From Trichaptum fuscoviolaceum (Eukaryota; Basidiomycota; Agaricomycetes; Hymenochaetales; Trichaptaceae), in assembly GCA_910574455.1 (NCBI GenBank), contig CAJSYZ010000005.1, positions 4,650,001-4,714,000 on the forward strand: a stretch of 64,000 bases of DNA, read 5' to 3'. Numbering within the stretch: position 1 is the first letter of the stretch; every line of letters begins with the position of its first letter. Positions 53,999 through 64,000 of this stretch are shown piece by piece. A program made the translations under genes and the position numbers. The notes below the pieces were generated by a model. That model made no database searches. It had not been told where the DNA came from and worked only from the letters and a program-made list of their open reading frames with translations.

Positions 53999-56900
53999 CG
54001 GTCTACTGGATATTCCATGGGCGTTCCGTCATGAACACACGGCAGCACCTCGAGTAGATCGCTCATAACTTGGTCACCTTTCTCTGTCTCATCTTTCGTA
54101 TAAGCCATAGCTTTGAAGGAGATATACCTGTTACCTTGAAACGAGAAACGTGAGTCCAGCCAAGTTCGGTTTAGAAGGCCTGGGACTCACGTTCTCTAGA
54201 TCTCTGAAATACGCAGAAAAGCAAACGAATCAGCACTTTCGTTGGGGGCTACTCATGGATAAACGAGGCCATCTGAAACTTTCTTTACAAGTCAAACTTC
54301 AGACCGCTCTCAAAGAGTTGACGATGGTTTAGTATAGGGAGAATTTAATACTCCCTGTTGCATGAGGGAGGGGGAGGGAAGGAGTGAAAGGACCAGTGTG
54401 GTTAGCCGAACCAAGTCGCGAGTGCGTGACCTGAAGTCGCGACGCGTTGCGCGTTAATGTGCCCACCGGCGGGCTTTAGATTGTATGTGGTACACATACC
54501 GATCCTTCTTCACTTACCACGACCATTGCACTACTTCTTCTTCCCCCCCTCTTCAAAATCTTCTCCCTCGACAATCAGGCTTACGCTTCCCAATATCTTC
54601 AACCTTTCCCAAATCATGGACAACGGTCAGACAGAAGAGTATTGGCGTAATAATGATGAACATTGCCTTCCATCCACGGGGTTCGAGAATGGTCGAGTCC
54701 CTCTCCAATCGGTTCGTCTTCCTCCTTCTAATGCCTTCCTTCATATTGACTTTACTCTCCACCGGCCACAGTTGGAGAACAACCGAGATAGTTATGATCA
54801 ACAAATGGCCACTAAGCCTCACCACATTGTTGAAGACGGGCAAAAGCCATCCACATCTTCAGCATTGGTTCCAAATGGCTCTTTATCAGCCTCACTTGAG
54901 AATGCACCTCGTCGGTGTGAGGCACAGCATGCTGGCTATGAAGGCAGAATCACACATTCTTAAAGAGCGGGGGATGTTGGGGTGAGAGAATCCGCAGGCA
55001 TGTACGGAAACAAGCGTGAGTCCCTGAAGTGACCTGTCTTGTATACACCACTGACGCATAGCATGGACAGACCATACAACGGCACAAAACGACATGACAA
55101 ACCAGTTGTCTTTCATGTATCAATCCGGAGCCAATATCAACCGCCCTGTCATATCGTATCTTGACAACTGTATAACGCCCTGGGATCTGTTAAGGATAAT
55201 TCGGGAGGGATCAGCAGCTGATCAAGCTTGTCACCAGTCCAATCAAGAACTCCAACTTGGAACCAGCAACTCGAAATGTTTTGTCCCAGCGGCCTGCCCA
55301 ACCCAATCCTTCTCAAAGGCCATGCAGACGCGAGCCCTACCTGAATCTATCTGTGAATCATGTGATTGGTGTATCGACCAGCCAATGTGCATGGACTACG
55401 GGGTATAGAACACCGGTGTCTGGCCCGGAAAGTATTGTAGCCTCAGCAGGTTATACTATTTCCGACCACCGCCACTCGCAGCTCCCGACACCCTCACCAA
55501 GCGCTCACAGTCATGCATCTTTGCTTGTCGATTCTCCCCCATTTCCTGCAGTTCGTTCCGAATATACTGGAATGAGCCAAGGACACGTTTCTCCTGCAAC
55601 TGCAGCGCAGCTTGTGGTGCCAATCATGAGCAATCCCTACCCATACCCACAATCAGTCACGTACGGCCCATCTCAAGCGGGAACAAGCATCTTGACTGTC
55701 CCTATACTTCAACAGACACCCCCCTCTGCGCAAGGCGTAACATCCCGGAAGAGGGGCACAGAGACGCGAGATACCACATCGCTACCCGCACCAGCTGCAA
55801 AGAAGAAGGGTGGCAATGGAAAGGGACCAGGGCATATCCCGAATCCCAAGGACTTCAAATGTACCGTAGCTGGCTGCAATGCTGCGTATGAATCTGAAGG
55901 ATCCCGAGACAGACATGTAAAGAGTCACGATCGTACTAGTCGACTCATTTGTCCCAATGCAAAATGTGCAAAGCCGGGAAAAGGGGGACCGTCAACATTT
56001 CGAGACATGTCGGATCTTGTTCGCCATGTATACAAATCCAATTCTGAATGCTGGGCCGCAGCGCCTGAGCTGCCCGTAGAATGGCCGCAGGATAGCAAGG
56101 AAGCAGTGAAAAGCACATTGTTGAAGTTGAGTGAGGGAAGGAAACAGAAACTTAAACTGCAGGCGGCAGTCACAGCTTTTCAGCTAGAGTAATGATGGAT
56201 GTTGTTACATCTCGGAGGTAGGTACTATATTGCACTAGTATTGTACTGCATTGTGTATTATGTATGGATATGTATAACGGGAGACATTGGCAATACACTT
56301 TAGATTATGGTCAGGGTACATGATGTACCCATGGGATGTAAGGCATTTAGCAAACAAAGTCTGTGTTCATTTTTTCGGAATTGTGATGATGAGCCAGATA
56401 TAGCACTATACATGTACAGTGGCAATAATCTTTGTCTATGCTGCTGTCTCCGGAGCTTTGAAGATTGCAAAGGGGGTTTGGGTGCAAGAACAAAGTGAGT
56501 CAGCTCGGAGATAATTTGCTTGTTTAAAGCAATTCCAATAGAATTCCTCACCATTCTGAAATGCTGCAGGTTCAAATTGCGGTCAGTTCTGGGGACACGC
56601 TGCCGCGCATGGCAAGTGCCAGTGTATCCCGCCGATTGCCGAGGCTGCGATTGCCGTATCATATCATGCCGGCGGTGTTCCCAGACTTGCCGGGTGGACG
56701 GCAGGTCAAGAGATCGGCCCCATATTCCAGGCCCACGCATTACCACTATCTGTGGCTATGTCGGTGCATGTGCAAGGGTGTCCGTGTGGGCGATAGTGTA
56801 CTATTCCAAGTTTGGGCTGATAAGTCCTGCCAGTGACCCTAAGTCCTGGTGGCATCACTACGAGCCATGCCAGTGTAGTTCACGTTGATCCTCTTCGCTT

Positions 56901-58429
56901 GTATATTCCATTCTATTTTCTCGTTGTGCTCTGAAATTTAAGTCAAGACAAGCAAAGCGCGCGTTTGGTAGGATTCATCAGATTTACACATTGCAACCGT
57001 TGCTTACGCATATGGCCGCCGCCATGTGAATTAGAAAGAGCTCGTTTTGGACGTCTCTCGCCGAGGAACTTGACGTCAACACAATTCCGCGAGGAGCAAG
57101 CTCTGCAGACGACACATCATTCGGTGTGTATGGCATTGAGTGTGAGTAGCTTCAATATGCTCACTGCTGACTTTTTAACCGGATAGATCAAGGACGGGCG
57201 CATCCAACAGCCCCAAACTAAGTGATGGCGGACCGGCTGCAATCCACATTTCATCTTTGTCTCGCCAAGTAACAACGACATTCTTTCTTGGTCCATTCCT
57301 ATGGAGTTGGACAAGAAACCGAGGATGGGCCTTGAAGGTCTCTGAGATGTCTCCGCTATTCCCTATTCAAGAAAGGAGCGGGACATTGCAGAACAACCAT
57401 ACCTACATATTTTATCTCTATGCTTTACCAAATCAATGAGAAATGAATCGAGGCTCTGAATATTGGCTTTCTACTGCTTTTCTAACAGTGCAACAAGTTC
57501 AGAATCCGTTCTGACCACTGCCACGTCAAGGCCTACTCACTCCGGGCCTTCGGTAAATCAATGCAGCCTTCGTCAAACGTATTATCTTGAAGCGACCTTT
57601 CGCATGGCTCTTTTGTGGTGCCGGCCGCGTCTCTGCACCTGTATTTGCGCTCGCTGTGAGTCCCCTGGCCTGGAAGGCTTTATACTACATTTGTTGTAGG
57701 TCAGTCGTCTATGTTTTCCTCAAGGGCAAGAATACACTGCTCATTGCCTATATGTAATTTCAAAAATCTGTTCTGTCTTGCAACGAGCGCAAGACTTGTT
57801 TATCATGTTTTCAGTGAATGGCATTGATAGTGTAGGTAAGTGGTTTGTTGATGTCCCGTAGCAGTTTGAATTTATGATTGTGTACGCTGAGCATACACGT
57901 ACTTTAGGGGTGTTGGCATCAACCTTTTACTCGCATACGCAAAGTTTTATATGGGTTGATAGCATTTATGCAGATATTCTCGGAGTCGGTGGAGAGATGC
58001 GACCAAAGAAGCCCATCTTCCTCGCAGCTGAAGGCGAAATATATAATGGCTGTATATAGTTTCTACAAAAGTCTACAGATAACAACCAGACTGACAAAAA
58101 CCGGAAATGCGCCATAACAAGATGGGTAGTGTAGAATACAGCAATAATCAAATGTGCGGTATGAATTTTGTCCAAACAACTGTTTCGAACGCAGAGGAAG
58201 GAAGGCGACGAAGGGACAGGAGGGCGAGAATGAGGAGGGAAAGGCGGGCGACTGGATATATGATGGCAGGAGGTGTTTCCACGGTTTTCTTAATGCGCGT
58301 CCAGTATATATCATCAGTACCATACGCGTACACCCATTTGTCATAGACAAAACGTGTATAGACAGGAGCAGCTGCGATGATGAGAAGACACAGGCCTACG
58401 ATGGTCAGAGAAGCCGTTCGCCAAAGGAT
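53999..58429. repeat. Near-identical block, unit 2 copy
   Basis: Partner of 46191-50623. The right breakpoint lies inside membrane gene C (near codons for the ERILWRT segment), the left one in the spacer. Confidence 0.9.
54616..56192 (+). CDS. C2H2-type zinc-finger protein, copy 2
   Basis: Identical to the 46808-48384 gene as far as I can read, shifted by 7808 bp, including the proposed introns (54915-54965 and 55016-55061) and the finger-bearing last exon ending at 56192. Such identity, beside membrane genes that differ by many residues, points to recent conversion or unequal crossover rather than selection on the protein alone, since non-coding flanks are equally identical. Confidence 0.7.
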
Positions 58430-59981
58430 ACGCTCGACTGGCGAAGGGAACTCGAAGTGCCATGCAGCACAGTGGATCGACCCAAATGCGGCACCTGCTA
58501 GGGCAGAGAAGATCAAAAGCGGCCTTGTTTCGGCGTCTTCGCTGGAGAACATCATCCGCATGATCCACTGCATGTCAATCTCATCGAAGAGCAGTTCGAG
58601 CGCCGGTTTGTTGTGCATTTTGTCCTTGGCATCGCGGAAGGGATACAGAGTGACTGTGTATGCGATTCCAGGGTCAAGGATCTGGTCAATTGGGAGGAAC
58701 ATGAGCAGGTACGGCAAGTAGAACAGTTTCGTGATGACAAGTGTGCAGGTCGTCCAAATCGAGTTGATAACTCGGCGAAAGTGCGATCTCGTCGCCGGAG
58801 AATCCGAGTTTTCAACTAGTGATTCGACCTCAGATTCATCGTCTGTAATGGTGCTTTGCATTTCGACCTCGGGATTAACATCATTCTGCATCCGGTGGGG
58901 TAACAAATGACGCAAAGCGCGGATCGTTCTCAAAAGCCACTCTGGAATGGACGATAGTGCCGAAAGCATTGCCTGCGCGGAGTTTCGGAGATAATTTCTC
59001 AGCCGGAACCACTTCCGAGGGGGAAATAACCATCTCTCTCCATCGTTCCACGACTCGTTCTCGCCATCTCTAGCCTTCCTGGCCTCTGCTAGCAGCTTTT
59101 CCAACCTCTTCGTACGGATGACGATCGGACATCGGACATCGAGCGGCTTGCTCCACCAGAAAAGATACATAATGCTGTTCAGTCCGGCAAGTGCAGCCGT
59201 CGTAAGCTCGATCTCCGTGATCGTCAAGTGCTGGTGTGCCCGTGCGATGAGTTGGATGATGAACCAAGTAATTTGCAGAAGAGCAACTCCTTTCGAGAGA
59301 GCATCGCCTTTGCTTCTGTCCTCGATTTCACTTGCTGTCGTATCCGGGAAGTCGATCAACTGATTATCCAGTAGATCCTGAAGTTCGACGAAACGGAGAC
59401 TGAGTTCCTGCATCTCAATCCCTTCCTTCTCCGTTGTATAGCTGCGCCCTTTCCAGGAAGCGAACCCGTCGTCCTCTATATAATTCACTTTGAAGCCTCC
59501 CATCTGCAAGAAATGCGCATGTGTCATTGTCCATTGCATGCCTACTGAATTTGTTCAACTAAATCTGTTACGAGCTGAAACAAAATAAAATAATACATGA
59601 TTCCGGTCGAGCTTTGTTTATCGTCTCCCTTATCATCACGGCGCCTCGCCACTGCTTGAATGCCCACATGATCATCACCTCTGGCGCGAGAAGGGCCAAG
59701 CACATAAGGAAAATCCGACGCTTCAATAGCGACCAGCTACTCTCCTCGAGAAATAGCACGTTCGGGTGCACAGATATCCATGTAACAGCAAACGTCGTCG
59801 CAAGACAGCTCCAGACGATGTCCCAGACGGAGCGACCGGGGCAAGAACAGTCGTTCGAGCATTCGTCTCGCGTGAAGATCGGCGCATCGTAGGCCAGCGG
59901 GTCGGCGAAAGACGAGGCGACGGGTACAGCACTCGTGCCATAGTGTCGGGCGAGAAACAAGTATGCGAAAATGAGGAGCAT
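58148..59981 (-). CDS. Polytopic membrane protein family, copy C (mosaic)
   Basis: Exons 59981-59597 and 59541-58148, intron 59542-59596 (55 bp, sequence as in copy A), 592 residues. The first half of exon 2 (KVNYIEDDGFASWKGRSY, VELQDLLDNQLIDFPDTT) matches copy A; the last third matches copy B; the middle has its own insert (ITDDESEVESLVENSD) and a unique loop before the AKDKM segment (IAYTVTLYPFR). So the gene is a chimera of neighbouring copies. Hydrophobic segments and signal peptide are as in copy A. Confidence 0.85.
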
Positions 59982-60079
59982 GGTGCGGGATGGCAGGCAG
60001 CGGTCAAGGTCTGAAGAGACGACGAGTGCGTGCCTATATAGCATGAACGAGGCCAACAGCGTGTTTACTCACCGAACAC

Positions 60080-62640
60080 GATGCCTAAGCACTTTCATTC
60101 ATACCGCCCATCAACACAGCACCCATCGATTATCTTGGCGCTAATCACAGAGTTCAACAAACGCACATATGCTCTTAGTGATGTTGAACGGGTGCATCTA
60201 GTTCATTCTTACGCTCTTCTGTGTAGTCGAAGATGGCCAGAGACAGTGTGGTTGACGTACATGTGAATGTAGAGACAAGTACGACAGGTGGGTAGGTGAG
60301 GTGCCCGAGAATGTCAGAGGCCGTGTGTTCTGTCATCATGTTTGAGGCGATAAAGGGCTTCCCAGCAATTCATTCAGATTCTAAACTTATCAGGTTGATT
60401 ATTACTTTCCAATAGTGCATACGAAACGAATGCGAAGAGGGCTCACTCCAAACGTTATTACAACGTTACTGGAGCCCAGAAGATTCATACGACAGGTAAG
60501 CGCGACTATATCTCGTGGACGTGCGTGTTAACTCACCAAATACAGCGCATTAGCACGTTCCGTTCATACCGCTCGATAATCCTTTTCACCTCAACAAGTT
60601 GACGCTGACCCATCTCCATAACGCACTAAAAGGCCGTTCTCGGTCGTGGCGAAGGCGGAGATACAAACAATCCTTGGCATCTCAACTCCCTGCCCAAGGT
60701 AAACGCACTCACGGTCTGGTCAGAAGCTGATGCACGCGTAGTGGGTGCGACATGAAGGGAGTGGGCGAAACGTCTGAGAAGGTCAGGTGTTCGCGTTCAT
60801 GTAGACTTTTTGAGGATGCTCTAAGGTGATAACAAGCATAATCAGTACTTGAATGCACGCCTGCCAGTGGACGAAGTTAAATCCGACCTACCAGCTGATA
60901 CAAAAAACGATGAACCAACGAAGCAACTACGGTGTTTGGAGAAAGTGCAAGTACTGGTAGAGTTGACTCCTGTTTACACCGGAAGTCGAGGCTCATCGAA
61001 GTTGTCCCGCATCATATGAAAAAGTGCAGGTGTGGATTTGGATGCGGTGGATGAGGTGAAAGATAGATGAAAGATGATGGAGGTCGAGCCATCTGGGGCT
61101 CGGCGGCGTGGGAAGCGCTTTCACTTATTTCCGAGTCTACGGATGGCACAACCCTTGTCGTCGTTACCGACGTACTTTCTCCTCGTGCAGTGGAGTACGC
61201 TGTTACCCAAGCTCAAGGCATGCAAGATCTCAGCTTTCAGATATACAGCAGCTTTTCTCCATGGTGTTGGCCTTCAAACCGATCTTTGCGTCGATCGGCA
61301 TCGTGGCAGGCATCTGCATCAGATTGGAAGGAAGCTCATGCTCGTAGACTGTAGTACCTCGTAACCTTGGCAGATAAGATTGGAGTAAATTAGTCGACAT
61401 TGATGAGAAGTATCTAACTCACCTCCTGGAATCAAGTCTTCGAGCCACCTGAGGTGAGAAATCGCTATTTCTTGATTTTGCTCTGGTTAAACTAATATCT
61501 GCGTCGTTTGTGATGTATGCGGTGTTAAAACGCCAATAGATGTCGTCCCGAGTTTATCTCGACGCTTGACTCATCGCGATAACGAGCTCAAAGGCTATCA
61601 CAGTAGAGAATAGAAGAAGAGAAGCTGTTGAAAAAGGAGCAGGCCGTTCCAGCTTCGTGTCATCTGCAACCTCTCATATACCGAATGTGAAAAATGGGTG
61701 CTAGATGAAAGCTGATGCTCGTGGATGTGAGTATCTCGTACGTCTCTAATATGCATCTGCATTAATGGTTTAGACATTGAAGCAAAAACTGATCAGCTGA
61801 CCTCATTCAATCAAGTCCTGAAGCTGAGGTGAGAAATAATTTTTTTTGATTTGTACTTGCTAATCTGTAAGCGTTCTTTTAGTGAGATGGCCGCATCTCT
61901 CTAGAATGGCAATTACTGAATTGGAGAGAAGAGAAGCCATGGATGAAGTTAGATAAGTGAGCAATCGGGTACATTATTGTATATGTCACTTCCAGCGCGG
62001 TCCCATGAGGACACATCTCATTTCCACCCTTTCGTTCTCGATGGTAATCTGATTCTATTCTCTCTCACCTGGAACAAGTCCTTGCAGATGCTTTGTATGC
62101 TTGCTTGTGTGGCTAAGAGAGCTTGGAGTCGGTTATTCCTTCGCGAGTATAAGATTTTCGTACTCTTTTTGACGTCTGCTCCAAATTCTGCGCTCCGGGG
62201 ATGGTCGACATCAATTGGTTGTGCCTTGCTTTCGGTGTAGTCGCTGCAATCAATCTGGCGGAGAGCAGCCCGAGTACATGCTTGGATGAAAGGATGATTC
62301 AACTCCGGCTTCTGGACGTTTGATTTGATTGCAGCCGACTCACCGGAGCGATGGACCCTAAGGTTGTCTCCTCAGGTTAGTGACATGACCGGTCGACTGG
62401 ACAAACCACATGTGTTCCGTCATGAACACATGTCAGCGCACAAGTAGAGCTTGCTTTTGCGATTTTGAACAACCTGTGTTGGCCGCTTATATTCTTTGAA
62501 TCTTACCTTTCTGAATGAGCAGATCAGCCAACGATATGCACTACCTGAATATGAGAATGGTGAGTTCAGATCAGTACTCTTCTGACGATTCAGGAATCAC
62601 CGTTTCTTCTAAAGATCTCTGCAGGACTCTCCTGGAAATG
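60080..62640. other. Unit 3 spacer, largely diverged
   Basis: Short homology to earlier spacers at 60100-60380 and 62330-62440. The minus-strand frame 62302-62018 (NHPFIQACTRAALRQ...) is the best preserved version of the decayed spacer gene. Overlapping open frames at 61067-61364 (plus) resemble nothing known. The rest holds nothing I can assign. Confidence 0.4.
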
Positions 62641-62643
62641 CCA

Positions 62644-62657
62644 CCCCCCCCCCCCCC
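62644..62657 (+). repeat. Poly-C tract, 14 bases
   Basis: A run of 14 C. Its length may be unreliable in an assembly. Confidence 0.8.
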
Positions 62658-62779
62658 AAGAATCTCTGTAAATGCATAGAATTTCCAGCCACACGAACGG
62701 AAAATCTTTCTTCATGTAAGACTCTAGACCGTTCTCATCTTCTTATCGAGGCTGAGGACTGTTTAGTATAAGGGAATTC

Positions 62780-63330
62780 CTATAGCGTGAGGGTGGCAGG
62801 AAAGAGCGCGAGAACCAGTGTGGTTGGGAGAGCCAAGCCGCGAGACCAAAACACTGTGCATGACCTTGAGGCGCGACGCGTCGCGCGTTAATGTGCCAAG
62901 CACATGCAATTGTCGGCATGGTCCTCTTGCCGCCCGCGCGCAGAATTTTGCGTTTCCATACTTTTATGCAAACGGCTGTAATACAACGCAACCCTCCCGG
63001 CTCAGACGTGCTATCATGATGCAGCCTCCGTGGCCTTTTTGTGGTGCCGGCCACATCTCTGCATAAGCTTTTGCACCTCTTGCGAGTCCTTTGACTAAAC
63101 TTGTCTTGTCTGATGCTGGCCATCGAAAGACTTTCGCACTACATCTATTGTGGGTGAAGACGTACAATCTTCACTCTCTCCGTCCTCGTCTGCAAGAGAA
63201 CTCGGCTTGTTGTCTATACGTGGTTCCATGGTCTAAACTTGTTTAGTATATGCTTTCTCTGAAGGGGGCTCAAATTGTAGGAAACTCAGTGGTTTGTAGA
63301 TGCACTGTAGCAGTTTAGGTTGTCAGTGAG
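62780..63330. other. Unit 3 deletion scar: zinc-finger gene missing
   Basis: 62815-62898 matches the region just upstream of the zinc-finger gene (46590-46653, GCGCGTTAATGTGCC), but by about 62970 the sequence matches the region 1.4 kb downstream of that gene (49750-49840, TTTTGTGGTGCCGGCC). About 3 kb including the whole gene is absent. Confidence 0.7.
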
Positions 63331-63589
63331 CATACACGTACTTTAGGGGTGTTGTCTTCATCACCTTCACTCGCATACAATGCTTTCATCTACACGCCAA
63401 GTTTAATATGAGCTGATGTTATCCATTACATAAATTCTAGTGCAGTCGGTGGAGAGAGTCACAAAAGGAGCGTTTCTTCCTCGCAGCTAAACGGGGAAGG
63501 TTGTGTACAATGGTTTCTACAAGAGTCTATACAATACAACCAAGGTGACGGAAAACAGAAATGCGTAGTTGAAGACTGCTATAATCAAA

Positions 63590-64000
63590 TATGCGGTATA
63601 AATTTTGTCCAAACAACTGTATCGAACGCGGGAGGAGGTAGGCGGCGAAGGGATAGGAGGGCAAGAGTGAGGAGGGAAAGGCGGGCGACAGGATATATGA
63701 TAGCAGGAGGTGTTTCTACGGCCTTCTTTCTGCGCGTCCAGTATATACCCTTCTCACTTGCAAAATAATATCTTCTCCATTTTTTATAAACAAAACGTGT
63801 GTAGACAGAAGCAGCTGCGATGATGAAAAGACAGAGGCCTACGATGGTCAGGGATGCCGTCCGCCAAAGGATCCGTTCGACCGTCGTAGGGAAGTCGAAG
63901 TGTCATGCAGCACAGTGGATCGACCCAAATGCGGCGCCTGCTAAGGCAGAGAGGATCAAAAGCGGCCTCGCTTCGGCGTACTCGCTGTAGAACATCATCG
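63590..64000 (-). pseudogene. Membrane protein family copy D, 3' part only, nonsense codon
   Basis: Minus-strand sequence matching the C-terminal exon end of copies A-C, running off the window. The codon for Trp in the conserved CAAWHFEF segment is TGA here (at about 63905), and a few extra codons are present near 63745-63770. The frame is therefore interrupted, unless the single base is an assembly error. Confidence 0.75.

Larger units (their letters stand above)
41297..64000. repeat. Tandem array of about 7.8-kb units (membrane gene plus zinc-finger gene)
   Basis: Unit 0 is a tail only (41297-42648, matching 49000-50341). Unit 1 is 42649-50341, unit 2 is 50342-58147, unit 3 is 58148 to about 63589 without the zinc-finger gene, and unit 4 starts near 63590 and leaves the window. 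Offsets between units 1 and 2 are 7808 then 7806 bp. Intergenic segments (for example 44770-45540 and 52555-53350) are also shared, with scattered differences and indels. Confidence 0.9.

Overview
The window looks like an accessory, transposon-rich stretch of an Agaricomycete (mushroom-class basidiomycete) genome. The evidence is introns of about 46-75 bp with GTATGT/GTGAGT donors, chromodomain Ty3/gypsy elements, a decayed F-box gene, a decayed fungal-specific transcription factor, a decayed Clf1/crooked-neck HAT-repeat gene, and a multi-copy membrane-protein family of a kind common in these fungi. I cannot name the genus. No rRNA, tRNA or CRISPR was recognised.

1-21,378 is a four-layer transposon nest. 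The oldest layer, gypsy-2 (minus strand), is split: its 5' LTR and gag N-terminus lie at 20,026-21,378, and its gag C-terminus and protease start at 9,671-10,852. A giant foldback palindrome (arms about 1.32 kb) sits inside that gag. Gypsy-3 (12,434-18,768, plus strand, intact, TSD CTGAC) sits inside the foldback. Gypsy-1 (minus strand, LTRs identical over 427 bp, left end off the window) sits in gypsy-2 protease. All three gypsy elements share an 11-nt primer-binding site that is complementary to their own LTR (Tf1-like self-priming) and a -1 frameshift heptamer at the gag stop. Gypsy-1 also carries extra coding sequence on both sides of gag-pol: a pre-gag region with an integrase-like zinc domain, and a post-pol protein with SUMO-interacting motifs and Cys/His clusters.

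21,379-41,296 is a graveyard of host genes and small mobile elements: a LINE 3' relic, two related trypsin-like protease genes (one with a nonsense codon, the other split by a TIR element that carries F-box gene fragments), a mariner-type MITE, a coiled-coil gene split by a 2.45-kb TIR element, a transcription-factor pseudogene and a Clf1 pseudogene bracketed by short direct repeats.

41,297-64,000 is a tandem array of about 7.8-kb units. Each full unit holds a two-exon polytopic membrane protein gene (minus strand) and a C2H2-type zinc-finger gene (plus strand). A 4.43-kb block is almost identical between units 1 and 2, with breakpoints inside the membrane gene. Unit 3 has lost the zinc-finger gene, and the fourth membrane gene, at the window edge, has a nonsense codon.
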